From positions 1-32,066 of the forward strand of contig JAKSYS010000699.1 of assembly GCA_022925895.1 (NCBI GenBank): a DNA stretch of 32,066 nucleotides, given 5' to 3'. Under the pieces are notes generated by a model. That model was not told the origin of the DNA, searched no databases, and saw only the letters and a list, made by a program, of their open reading frames with translations. This DNA is from Fragilaria crotonensis. Lineage: Eukaryota; Bacillariophyta; Fragilariophyceae; Fragilariales; Fragilariaceae. The position numbers were made by a program, and so were the translations under genes. This document shows, in pieces, positions 21,646-32,066 of the stretch (positions within the stretch are counted from its first letter, which is position 1; the number at the start of each line of letters is the position of its first letter).

Positions 21646-22738
21646 GTTCATTTCGATGCGGCCCTTGATGATTGAGGATGTGCCTCAAAGAAGGCCTTCC
21701 TCATGATTTCGATTTTGTTGGTCACCAACGATAGGCCCAATTGGATTCGACGACATCAACGCGTGTTAGTCACGAGGATACTCTTTGGCAAATCATATAC
21801 CTTTTCGGTTGGCATCATCTAATCGACGCATCCTGAAATTTCATGTGGACACACGGGACACATCTACGGTGAAATCCAATTGGTCGAGACATCGCGACCT
21901 TCACCTTGTAGTTTTCTTCTAAAATTAGTCTGAGGATAAAAATTCTTATTGCATGTGGGATAGTACAGCACAATTCGAGTGCCGTTTCCGGTGACAAGCA
22001 TAGTAGATTGATATCCCAATCTTTTCGAAATCAGTTGCTTCAGATTTCATTCGACAGGCGTTCTTAAATCGAAATAGCATGTTTCAGACAAGGACTGTCC
22101 TAATTATGGCACAATACACCAATTGAATTTTGTTCCTCGTTGTCGATTCTTAATGATTTCCGTTGTCGTAAGTAATATACACGAAAGTAGGTGTTACGTA
22201 TGTATGTTATAGCTTCTATGCTCGTAATGAAACATATACATACCGGTACCTCTTCTCTGTTCCCGACAGACACGACAGTAAAACAACCTTTTTGCATGTT
22301 AATAAAATTTCAATACCGCGCGTTTTCAGCAATTTCGCGACGTTGCGTGCCGCCAAACTATGCTGACGTGCATTCACAGAATTGGCATCGGACCTGATGC
22401 AGAATTCCCAACGTTTAACCGGGACATTGTTACAACGTCGAGGCACAAGAATACTTAACTGGGACGTCGGACAAGGATCCCCCTTCAAGCGATTCCTATG
22501 CATCACGATGAGGCTGTTCGGCGCATGGCATCATTCCGCATCTACTGGTAGTACTTTACATCCATTCCGAGCATCAATTCCAGTGTAGTACATCTTTATT
22601 TTATAGACCATGTATTGATGTATGCAGGGGATCTTGAGTAGTGGCTTCATTTCTACTTCTGTACCCTCCGTGAAATTCGATCAAGAATGAAAAATCCAAA
22701 ATGTAATGTTTGTCAACAAGGCCTGAGTGTGCAATTCC
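21646..22738. other. Spacer between the two dispersed repeat copies
   Basis: About 1.1 kb. Only short overlapping frames under 100 codons occur, none with a family motif. No further structure is seen. Confidence 0.4.
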
Positions 22739-23690
22739 CTACGCCGAAGGGGGCAGGGTGACTCTCTTCCGCTGAGGAGCATTGATGCTCACAACCAAGG
22801 GTGGGAGTTGACTGTACGAAATCCTGTGGCGTCGCTTGCTTTCGTGCACGCGGCATGACCATGTGCTCAAAGTGCGGGCTGGAATGGTTGGACGTACTCC
22901 TGCAACCTCAGGGATTGGTCCCAAAAGCGAATTCAAGGAGGTCACTCGAACTCTTGGTGTCCGTTCATGTTGGCGACACGATCGTGAGCTGGAGGAGCGG
23001 ACTGGCGCAGCAGGACGGTCTCCTGACGCCTTGGAGACCATCCCATTTCCCTGAAGGGAATCATAAGAGGCCAGTCGAGCTCGTTGCTTGGTGAGAAGAG
23101 ACTGGATGGACTCGAGCTCTTCGTGAAGCAGGCTCCTTCGACTCGAGCTGTGGGAATCGTGCTGATACTCCAACCACCTTTTTTGAAGAGAAGTGAAGAG
23201 TCGGCCTTGGTTAGAAGCAACAGGTGCTTGTTCCCTTGACACAGAAGCGCTATTGGAATCTTCGGAACTGTCGTCGTCGTCTGATACCGTCGGAGATCGT
23301 GAGGAGCTGTCGAGAGGCCACGCGAGTCTGACATCGACCCTTCGTGGGGCTTTGGAAGGATGAACTGGCTCTTCATCCGTGTTGATTTGGGTCCTCTCTC
23401 ATCCAATGGGCGCAGAAAGCTGGCCGTTTCGGCCCACACAACCATCGAACGTTCACGACGAGGACTGCGCGGAGACAGACGTTCGATTTCCCAGGCGCTA
23501 GAGTTCCGTTCTTGTTCTGGGTAGCATCCAATGGATATGAAGGTGTTTGCCATTTCTGGACCGGCAGGGTCCTGAAGACACCTCGCCTCCTGTAATACCT
23601 GGTATGAAGTACGTTTCGGCAATGATTGCGCAAAGGCACTCCTTGATTTACCCTCGGGCAGAGTGTTCATCAATTTTTCTGTTTTGTGTC
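22739..23690 (-). repeat. Dispersed repeat, copy 2 (decayed protein-like sequence)
   Basis: The minus-strand frame 22739-23242 (167 codons) contains two related blocks of about 32 residues: one with GDRPAAPVRSSSSRSCR and one with GVRPTIPARTLSTWSCR. Copy 1 has a single such block. A different frame, 22942-23673 (243 codons), overlaps it; the end near 23580-23640 matches copy 1 in the AETYFIPGITGG frame. No complete ORF or known domain is visible, so this is listed as a repeat, not a gene. Confidence 0.55.
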
Positions 23691-24394
23691 AAGCATCTGG
23701 TTGTGGGGGTCGGTGGTGCAAATCTCATTGAGCGTGGAACATATGTTCATTGTGCTCATTTAGCTAGCAGCAACTGGCAACCAAACAATGTGATTGTGTA
23801 CTCTTGCAATTTCTTTGAGAAATGATGCATAAGTTCGAACGAAGGCATGACATTACGATTAGGTAGGACCAAGCGATCATCTTGTCTGGATTCCGATTTG
23901 ACGTTAATTAGTACTCCGGAGGATTGGACTCTCTCAAGTATTCGTTTCCGGCATATTTATCGAACTCCACTATAATGAAACAGAGCTTCTGAATTTGGCA
24001 TTATTTAGGCAAGCAGAACACACCTGATTTCACCTTTGGATGAAAAACGGACGTTCCATCCGAACATTTTCCTTTGGGCTTGCTTTGTATCACGTGGATG
24101 TTCGTGGTAGGGATTGGCGAGGCCGGATACTTCCATACTCTGGATGTGCTTTCCGAAGCTCGTGTCGTCGGTCAGCAAGCAGGCGCGCTCTCCTAAGCTT
24201 ATTCCGGTTGTGACGTTCGGCCGAATTTCGTCGACGGTTACGACCATGTGGTCTATCTTACAGTTTCCAACAGGACGCATGTATGCAGCTGATTGGCTGC
24301 TGGTGTGTAGAATTTTCACTTAGGAGAAAATAGTAAGCCTACTAGGTTTTTCTACGTGAATCTACCGTAGGTTTTGTACCTACGTCGTTTGACA
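23691..24394. other. Region without a supported gene
   Basis: About 700 bp. A 104-codon minus frame at 24005-24319 shows no motif. Just before the next ORF, 24340-24385 has TACCTACG/CGTAGGT words in opposing orientation that could be element-end sequence. Confidence 0.35.
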
Positions 24395-25241
24395 ATGATG
24401 AACCCTTCCGTTCATCTCGCTGAGGATGGGAATCCATCTGGACGAACGAATCCAACCGCAGACGATGACACAGTCATCACTCCAACACGAGGAGAAAAAA
24501 CGAGGTCGAACAATGGACTGAAGATTGAAAAGACTATCAAATTCCGTTTTGTACCTCCCAGAGACAAAGACGGAGTTCATCCCGCCATTCTACACGCACA
24601 TTGGATGTACGAAGTAACCAAAGCTTTTGGAGAAGATGTGAAATTCTTCGACAATCGAAACCGCATCGTTGGCAAAGTAGATCCCCTCAGGACCAACCCG
24701 GAGGAGCACACCTTGCAATTCCAGCTTCATTTCGACCGCCACACAACGCAACACCGCTCTAGAGACCGCAAAGAGAATTCGGACCATCTCCATGTCACCA
24801 GTTACATAGTTCACCGGATTCAGACATCAGTATCGTTAGGAGAACTCAAAGAAGCGGCAAACGTGATTAAGCTTATGAAAGATCACGATTTCTACGTAAA
24901 CGAACACCGCTGGAGCGAAGCTGACTGGGAAACAACACAATTGGGCTTTCTATATGGAATCGATCCACAGTTTCATGATATTGATCAAGCCACAATTAAA
25001 GTGACAAAAACCATTCAGCAGAGTTTTCCGCGAACAAAAGTACCCAAATTTAAGTTGGTCTATCCCCAAAATGAGAAAAGGAAATGGCCGTATTGTGCGA
25101 ACAAAAGCATATGCTATCGAGACGATGCGAGCAGACCGCGAGGAATTAACCAAGCATCTGAAAACAGCTTACAAGGAGGATGGCACTTTTGTGCAATATA
25201 CATCAGAAGGTGCGTATTGTTTAGTTTTTTTAGATGTTTAG
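24395..25241 (+). pseudogene. Uncharacterised mobile-element-like ORF with one frameshift
   Basis: The frame from the ATG at 24395 encodes about 220 residues. An N-terminal acidic, Thr-rich tail leads to IKFRFVPP, then HAHWMYEV, then DVKFFDNRNRIVGKV, and further charged alpha-helical sequence to KFKLVYP. At the C4 run near 25064 the open frame turns into nonsense, while the +1-corrected frame continues sensibly (KMRKGNGRIVRTKAYAIETM, then YKEDGTFVQYTSEG) to a stop at 25239. One extra C in the homopolymer explains this. A GAAG|GTGCGT near 25209 could be a splice donor, so a further exon may be missing. The IKFRF-VPP plus FDN pattern resembles ORFs I associate with diatom transposable elements; this is from memory and unnamed. 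No catalytic motif is visible. Confidence 0.5.
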
Positions 25242-25589
25242 TTCCAAACATTAAATTATGACCGATCAGTATCTTTTCACTATTTTTGGTTATGAATAAA
25301 ACAAATATTGCGCAACAGCTTCATAAAGTTGATTTGCAATTCATTTGTCTCAAACAAAACAAGCACAAAACATATTTGTTGAGATTCAAACGTTTATGTT
25401 ACGTACTCAGCAATTACATCAATTTATAAGAGTCGGTTCATAATCATATTATGTTTAATTTAAACTATAATTGGTACATCACCGTCATCCATATATGTTC
25501 TGAACGCAACATCCCTTGCACATAGATACCGTGTATTACTATCTTATCGATTCTTTACTTTCTTTTGTCGTTCAGCAAAACAGTCGTTC
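25242..25589. other. AT-rich spacer without a gene
   Basis: Markedly more AT-rich than its surroundings. No ORF of note and no repeat recognised. Confidence 0.4.
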
Positions 25590-27550
25590 TCAATCATCTA
25601 AATCCCATGCCTCAACAAAGGTTGCAGTCATTGCTGCTGGCACTGCAGTGTCATTGTCTTGTTCTCCTCCTCGTGCATCTCGTCCATGCACTAGACCTGC
25701 CTGACTCATGCAAAACGCCAGTAATTGCTTCTCCATTGCCTCTGCTTGGGTGCATTGCCTGTCTTCCTGCACAAGGCTGTAAAGTTCATTGAATCGTGCG
25801 ATTCCCTCATGACTCCACCCACCGTATTTGCAGTGCCCACTTTTTGTTTGTGTGTATGCTCGCTGTCTAGGTTTCGCTTTCTTCTTTCGTTGTCCTTGCT
25901 CTGAATCAGAATCTTCGGCCTCATCAGCAACAGGAGGCATGGATTTCCACTTATCAATATAATTTTCAAACATTAGTAACGCAAATGCCTCGTCACTTTT
26001 TGTGACAATTCTGCCACGACCACCGGGCTCTCTTGCTTCGAAATCAACTGCCTTGTCTTGTGCTTTCCCCAATACCTCCTTCCGCACACGCATTCCAAGT
26101 ATGTTCCAAAAACCAATAGAAAGCTTGCAACTCGCGTTCCGTTGTGGCTCTTCTCAGCTTACAGAGCTCGTCCATTGTGAACAATTCCTCTCCAGTCAAT
26201 TTAAACTTGGCGATGGTTTCTCGAACAATCTTTCCACCCGATTGCTCACAAGAACTTCGTTTGGTGTTCAAGGCTTCATTAAACACGCCTCGTATAGCAT
26301 CTGGAAATGACCACGCTGCTGTTCCGGCACATTCTCATGATCCATCACCAACCTGATTGCCTGTTGAAAACTCGCATCACTGTTTATAAACTTGATCTTC
26401 CTGAAGATATCGGATTTGACAAATACTCGTACACGGTCAGTGACATGTTTTGCCGATTTTTAATTGACTGCGATCGCGACATCCCGCGTATGTGGAGCGT
26501 TTCACCATCAAGTCCCAGAGTTGATGCGGCAGCACTTGTTGGTGCTTTGGCAACAATCGCAACCGTTGGGATTTTACTGGCTGTATGACCCGTAGTACAC
26601 TCGTTGTCCCTCGCCCCTTGGCCTTCGTACTCCTCGTCGCTTGAAGTTGACAAATCCTCCTGATCACAATCCACCACTGCTTCTTCATTTTCATTGTCCA
26701 CAAGAATGTCATCGTCATCATCTGATGATGAATGGTCAACAGTATGGTAGCTAGTTTCATATTCCTCGTCATCATCAACATCGTCCCTATTGACATAGCG
26801 TGGTGGATCTGGTGAATGATTAGCAGCGGAGTTTTGCTCTTCTTCTTCCTCTTCCTTTACACGTGGTTTTGGATTATGTTTCGTACCCACTGTACGTACC
26901 AAAACAATTTCTGCCACCGATGATTTATCGTCATCCGATGTTTGCTCTTCCTCTTCTTCAGGTGGTGCCGGGTTACGCCTTGTCACCACCCTACGTGCCA
27001 CCGTCTTCTTCACAAGTTTTGCCACTTTTGCTGCGCCCTTACTCGATTTGTTGGTAGTATTCGTGCTTACCTGCGGGTTCTTGTTCTTTCTCTTCTTCTC
27101 GTCGGTATTAAGTGAATCAGCAGCAGCGGTTCGCTCATCAATTGGAGCCGCAGCAGTGGTTCCCTCATCATTCTGGTTGGTACTAGTACTTACAACATTC
27201 TTCTTACTTTTTTCATTCGTCTTGTTCGTACCTTTTTCATTCGTCTTGTTCGTACCTTTTTCATTCGTCTTGTTTGTACCCTTTTCATTTGTCTTGTTCG
27301 TACCTTTTTCATTCGTCTTGTTCGTACCTTTTTCATTCGTCTTGTTCTTTGGATTCTGGTTCAGTTGCCTCCTTGCACTCTTCTGGAACTCCTCCTCAAT
27401 CGCCGCCACTCTTGTCGCCTTCGCTTCTTTTTTACGGGTGCGAGGGGACTTGCGACGAGGAGGAATCATCATCTCCTCCGGTGGACCCTCGTCTTCCGAA
27501 GCTGTCTCCTCCCGTGGACCGTTGTCTTTCGTAGCTGGCAATGGACCCAT
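25590..27550 (-). pseudogene. Mobile-element-like gene in four frames, with NKTNEKGT repeats
   Basis: Minus-strand reading from the ATG at 27550 gives a basic, low-complexity N-terminus (RKSPRTRKKEAKATR), six NKTNEKGT-type octapeptides, KR- and E/D-rich tracts, and a coherent frame to about 26430. The homologous text then continues in other frames: VFVKSDIFRKIKFINSD, then QAIRLVMDHENV to about 26290; next LNTKRSSCEQSGGKIVRE to ERELQAFYWFLEHTW (26110-26280); next TKSDEAFALLMFENYIDKW, KYGGWSHEGIARFNELY and the stop at 25590. At least three shifts (near 26430, 26285 and 26090) separate the pieces; no long GT-AG gaps are evident. I associate such FVKSD / KRSSCEQ-GGKIVRE / GGWS-EGI-RFNELY proteins with diatom mobile DNA, function unknown. 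Confidence 0.55.
27210..27352. repeat. 24-bp tandem repeat (six units), coding for NKTNEKGT
   Basis: The plus-strand unit is close to TTTTTCATTCGTCTTGTTCGTACC. Units differ by one or two bases (for example a T in place of C in one unit near 27272). Each unit adds eight residues to the minus-strand protein, so length changes keep the frame. Confidence 0.88.
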
Positions 27551-28612
27551 GATGGATGTACACAAGAAGGAGAGTGGGAAGTGGTAGTCTTATCAAACTA
27601 TTAAACTATTGTTGAACAGCAAATTCTATGCGATATGTTGCAAGGCTACTATTGCGTGCTTAGTATGTTTTTGCCTTGTTTGAATGAAGTCGTGCATTGT
27701 TGAACAATCTTGTGAACATATCTTTTTGAAATTGCATGTATTGACCCTTGTATAGTGATTATGTAATTAATCCACCTTAAACTTCAATCTGTATTGTAAT
27801 ATAGTTTGTTTATTGTCAGTTGATGTTTCATAATGTTTTGCGTGACAAGTTAATTCGACTAATTTGGGTAGTAATCATACTATTCAAGTAACATGTGTTT
27901 TGGCATTGTTTCTGTAAATATGGTGCGTCCGTTACATTTTATATCATGTTAATCATTATAATGTTACATACGTTCTTCCATACGCCACAAATTTTTCGCG
28001 ATACAAAATAATATCACATTAGTACATATTAAATTTTCTATCTACAATACTTTGGTATACTACTCTGCGTAGTATACATCTTCATTGTTGTTTATCACAT
28101 ATCGGTCATGTGATAAACACTCTCATTACGGCGTAGCTATTTGGTATGCACCGACCATGTGCTCGCCACCCTTGCCGTGTGTATTGAGAGTACTTAGAGT
28201 GATTTCTGTGCTCCTGAACTTTTTGGGTCAAGTCACATGGTATACGTTACCTATAAAATGTATGCATTAAAAAAATGTACTTAGAGTAAAGTACTCAGAG
28301 TAATTTTTAAGTCTTCAGTATGTGTCGTACACGCTGTACTACGTCGTTGCCATTCGCAAGTGTATGGCTTTCTATCACTCACAGTTTGTACACAACCTTT
28401 CAAATTGTGTTCTTTGAAGCACTTTGCAAGAAGTAGCTTATCACTGTCGGATCGTTCTCTTGTGTTGTTGTCGCATCCTTTCCTCCTGCCATACAGCGGA
28501 GAGTGGAGGTTGTTTCATCCATCACGCGCTCGTTGCACTGCCATACAGCAGTGAGAGGTTCTGAACAAGACATTTTTTCCTTTTCCTGCCATACAGCGGG
28601 AAGAGGAATACC
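27551..28612. other. AT-rich intergenic region with two perfect hairpins and a triple motif
   Basis: About 1 kb without a gene. Two adjacent perfect stems lie at 28055-28077 (GTATACTAC, 5-nt loop, GTAGTATAC) and 28089-28119 (12-bp arms TGTTTATCACAT/ATGTGATAAACA, 7-nt loop). CTGCCATACAGC occurs three times just before the next start codon (28486, 28538 and 28586). Confidence 0.6.
28486..28602 (+). repeat. Three CTGCCATACAGC motifs upstream of the 28613 ORF
   Basis: Copies at 28486, 28538 and 28586, each followed by a purine-rich G-G-AG tail (spacing 52 and 48 bp). They sit 27-127 bp before the ATG and so may be 5' UTR or promoter elements of the mobile ORF. Confidence 0.75.
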
Positions 28613-29134
28613 ATGTCGTCCAATCGACGTGATAGTGATCTGATTGCGAAGTCGAAGAGAACATCGCCTTGCCAGGCATCAGTTTTGAGCATGGGATCAT
28701 CGCCGCGGCTCTCGAACGACGAACAAGACGCCGCTGGAGATGGGGATACTTCGGTTCCAGAGGGACGTAGTCCACGTGAATATCTGCCGTCCCAAAATCA
28801 GGCGATGGCACTCTTGTCTAGGGCTCTGATCCCATCAAAGCGAGAGGCATTTACTTTGCGCTTTCAGCAGAGTGTGACGAAGGAAGACAATCGGATTCTT
28901 GGTGAGCCCACAATATGCAACACTCCCACCAGATGGATTGCTGATGCTTTTGGATGCGACGAGCCTTTCCGTCTCCGTGAGATGGGTGACATGTTCCCTA
29001 GTCATGGAACTATGTCTGATTATCTCGAAGAATTTTACGTCATGGACGTCATTCTTAACCGGCACCTTCGCCCCAAAAGGAAAACCAGCAAGGAGTTTTC
29101 CCCGAATGGGAAGTCTGACAAGGATGACAACAAC

Positions 29135-29261
<127 letters not shown>

Positions 29262-30807
29262 CGTTAACATGGACGATGTCACTGACGATCCATATGGAGG
29301 CGACGACAATGATTGCTTGTTTGCGGGTAAGGGCGGGGATAAGAATAATAGTAAACTTCCCGTTGATCCGGACAAAGTTGTAACGGTCTGGTGTTACAAA
29401 CCTGAGGACCTCAACGATGCATTCGATTACAAGTTCAGGACAATGATTCTGTTTATGCCTCAGTGTGGCGTGTTTTACTGTGCACGGGAGCGCCGCAAAG
29501 GTGATGCGGGGGTTGCAAAGTCACTCATTCCTCTCGACATGAGCTGGCTGCGCATGAAGAGAACGGTGACGCCGCTATCCAGCAGTGGTGTTACAGGAGT
29601 TGCCGAAGTCACGTACACATTTGGCAAGGATGGCTACGTGAAAAGGTTTTCGGATACCCGATGGTCTGCAAAGTACTATCGCGACTTCAACCGTGTGTCG
29701 GCTTGGAGGATTTCACTCCACAAAACAATTGCACGACGACAGAATCGCATAATCTATAGGGCAGTACAGTGTCATGACAGTGATGGTCCCATGCTGCCAC
29801 CGGACATTTTCAACGGCCAGGATATTGGCTGTTGGCCGCAAGGTGTTTTGAAGGCTGAGTATAACCGCCGTCTGGCGAGGTCCAACAGTGCGAGGATGAA
29901 TGGCCGCCACTATGCCATGGGTTGCCACCACTTTAGGCTCCCTGAACAGTGTTGGATCATCGATCCAGCACTCGATCACTACGTGGATGTTTGGATTGAT
30001 GTTGACACTGTGGGTCATTGTGCTGATCGGCAGTCGGTGGTTATGATCAGGAACCTGATGGTCGTTGATGGCGAAGCCGACCGACAATCTGCTATGTATC
30101 GTGACGAATGGGACCACCACGCACCTACTTGGGGCATTGAACCACATCACATTCCACAACACTGTGTTGAACCGTCGACTGGGAAAGGGTGGGAGTGTGG
30201 TCTAAAGGTGGTGATGTTGGCACAATGCACGCCATTGGTACTGGCTTTGACTTTAATGGTGCGATGCGTCCCTATGCTTCGAATCTGATGGTTCCCGAGC
30301 GCCTTCTGCGAAATATGGTCCTTTGTTTGGCACGATGTGGGAAGTTTTCTTCCCTCAGGTGCTGGCTGTGATGAGGACACGGAATCCGATACTGGTCTCA
30401 GCCTATCTCACCAATGGAAGGTGACCCCATAAAAACGTAGCGCAGGATTTACTATTGACATGAGTGTCAACGGTAATTCGTCGCACTTCGACGTGCACGA
30501 CGCTTCACAAGGCTACAGTGTTTGGACGGAAGAGATTCCCGGCTGTGGTGCCAACTGGTATTTTGTTCTGCCGAACGTCCACGGCAAACGGGCACCCCGG
30601 CGGGGCACATGGAGAACAATGGAGGAAACCTTTCGCTGGCCTGGCTATTAAACTTGGACATGGTGTGGCAATCAGTTGGGATGGTCGTGTAATCAGACAC
30701 TGTACGTCGATCTCCCAGCCTGACGGACTCAGCGGTGGAAAAGTTGGTTTCGATCGCAAGAAGTTTGGTAACAAGCTGTATGGAACGTTCACCGCCGCGA
30801 AGGAAAA

Positions 30808-30913
30808 GGTAGTGAAGGCGGGGAGAGCGCAGTGTCAGGCAAGCAACAAGTTGGGTGTTAGGTAGTGAAGGCGGGGAGAGCGCAGTGTCAGGCAAGCAAC
30901 AAGTTGGGTGTTG
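30808..30913. repeat. 53-bp tandem duplication that breaks the reading frame
   Basis: Segments 30808-30860 and 30861-30913 are identical except for the last base. Because 53 is not a multiple of three, the frame ending KAGRAQCQASNKLGVR stops at once; with one copy it would continue to 31173. Confidence 0.93.
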
Positions 30914-31196
30914 TTGATTCTTGCGAGAAAGAAGTTGGCGATCATCAGAATGGAGACAGTAGCGTTCGTGGTGGCCATGACGAGGATGGTGCCGACAATG
31001 CGCATGAGCAGCATGATCCACAAGCGCATGCACCAGAGGCCAAGGAGGCGGGGCCTTGTCACAACAAGAGAACATTGATAACTACAGGATTCCAAAGAAG
31101 AGGCGTACATGACGAAGTCCGCCACTTACTACTACAGGATGATCGCAGGCTTCGAAATGTCATTCATGAATAAATGCTTGTCTATTGTTGGATTCT

Positions 31197-32066
31197 TTAG
31201 TACCTCCCTCGCTTCTTCTTGTTCGCGTAAGGTTGCACCACTACCCCATCAGAATCTTCTTTGTTGTGGACGCTGTCATATTCATCATTGGCACCATCCT
31301 CCTCCTCGTTGTCGCCATCACCTTCGTCATCAACATCACCTTCTTTGTCATCAACATCATCTTCGTGCGTCATCAACATCATCTTCGTCGTCAACATCAT
31401 CTTCATCATCAACATCATCTTCGTCGTCACCATCATCTTTGTCATCAACATCATCTTCATCATCAACATCATCTTCGTTGTCAACATCATCTTCGTCGTC
31501 AACATCCTCTTCATCATCAACATTGTCTTCATCGTCAACCTCTTCCTCCTCGTAGTCACTTTCTAACGAAGGTGAATCTCGCGATTCATGACACTTGTTG
31601 ATCATCGAGTCCCATGACGTTACCCATTCGTCTTTCCTCCGGAAAGGAAAGGTAATACTCCTCCGCTCCGACATCGCGAATGCCTATGGTTGGTGCGACA
31701 AGGTTGTTGACGTTAACCATGAACAATGTTGGCTTTGATTTCGCATCCTTGCGATTTAGTTTGTAACGACCTATCATTGTGTTGGAGAATTCCCTCACTT
31801 CCTCGTCGATTGCATCAAAGGGTGTATGAGAGCGTACCTCCTGCTTCTTTTTATGGCTGTCCCGATTCTTGAAGGGCAATCCGTGCACCTCAGGGCAAGT
31901 GACGAAGGTCAACAAGGTGTGGATAAATGCCGGTAGTGGATATTGGAAGCCGTGCCACTCAACCATTGCATGGTCATTCCAAGGTTTGCCATCGTATATG
32001 CTTGGATGTGCACGATACTTATGCCCATTGACGCAAATGAACTCTGTGAAGCATGGAAGCTTCCCA
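31197..32066 (-). pseudogene. Partial mobile-element-like gene with acidic repeat tail, runs off right edge
   Basis: The minus-strand frame is open at the window edge. It reads FICVNGHKYRAHPSIYDGK, then WNDHAMVEWHGF and LPAFIHTLLTFV, on to GAEEYYLSFP near 31650. There it shifts by one base into KDEWVTSWDSMINKCHESRD and an acidic repeat (D-V-D-D-E-D units from an 18-bp DNA repeat, about 31345-31545). A second shift near 31375 leads to DGVVVQPYANKKKRGRY and the stop at 31197. The basic end KKKRGR looks like a nuclear localisation signal. The RAHPSIYDGK-WNDHAMV-W block resembles regions of large eukaryotic transposon proteins (an impression from memory). Two shifts suggest decay or assembly indels. 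Confidence 0.5.
31325..31545. repeat. 18-bp tandem repeat (CATCAACATCATCTTCGT type)
   Basis: Roughly eleven imperfect units of GTCATCAACATCATCTTC on the plus strand; each codes six acidic residues on the minus strand. An aberrant unit near 31366-31380 (TGCGTCATC) coincides with the second frame shift. Confidence 0.85.

Noticed and set aside
24374-24394. Upstream TTG start of the 24395 ORF
   Set aside because: Nuclear genes start at ATG; the first ATG is at 24395. The same applies to TTG starts at 4536 and 27565.

Overview
This window looks like a piece of a diatom (or close stramenopile) nuclear genome. The genes carry short GT-AG introns (78, 87 and 125 bp). They are spaced by repeat-rich intergenic DNA. 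One protein has a signal peptide followed by an ARA|F motif like the plastid-import motif of diatoms. The mobile-element open reading frames resemble families I associate with diatoms. No bacterial operon, CRISPR array or rRNA is visible, and I recognise no tRNA. The diatom assignment is an inference.

Layout. 1-2405: a large fold-back (inverted-repeat) structure whose left arm is made of degenerate tandem units of about 175 bp; it runs off the left edge. 3006-4034 (-): a broken hAT-type transposase relic. 4126-4225: a G-rich GGGT cluster. 4542-7204 (+): a secreted beta-propeller protein of a mainly prokaryotic family, two exons. 8371-11101 (+): a type II membrane protein with eleven 8-cysteine modules, broken by two 1-bp shifts. 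11372-13644 (-): selenoprotein O (SelO/YdiU), Cys form, two exons and one 1-bp shift. 14325-15371: a non-autonomous DNA transposon with ~74-bp terminal inverted repeats and a clean 9-bp target duplication. 16757-17863: a second, less certain inverted-repeat unit containing a 193-bp tandem duplication. 18070-19956 (+): an MFS transporter of the nodulin-like/NFD4 group, two exons.

From about 20.5 kb to the right edge the DNA is dominated by mobile-element remains: two copies of a dispersed repeat (20500-21645 and 22739-23690), an uncharacterised ORF with one shift (24395-25241), a multi-frame minus-strand gene (25590-27550), a decayed plus-strand gene with a 42-residue aspartate run (28613-31173) and a partial minus-strand gene with an acidic repeat tail at the right edge (31197-32066).

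The four ordinary genes (beta-propeller, Cys-module membrane protein, SelO, MFS transporter) do not form an obvious pathway. Three of their coding frames need single-base corrections although the protein similarity runs straight through; this points to residual assembly indels or very recent lesions. Coordinates given for frame-broken genes cover the whole homologous span. Starts were placed at ATG codons only.
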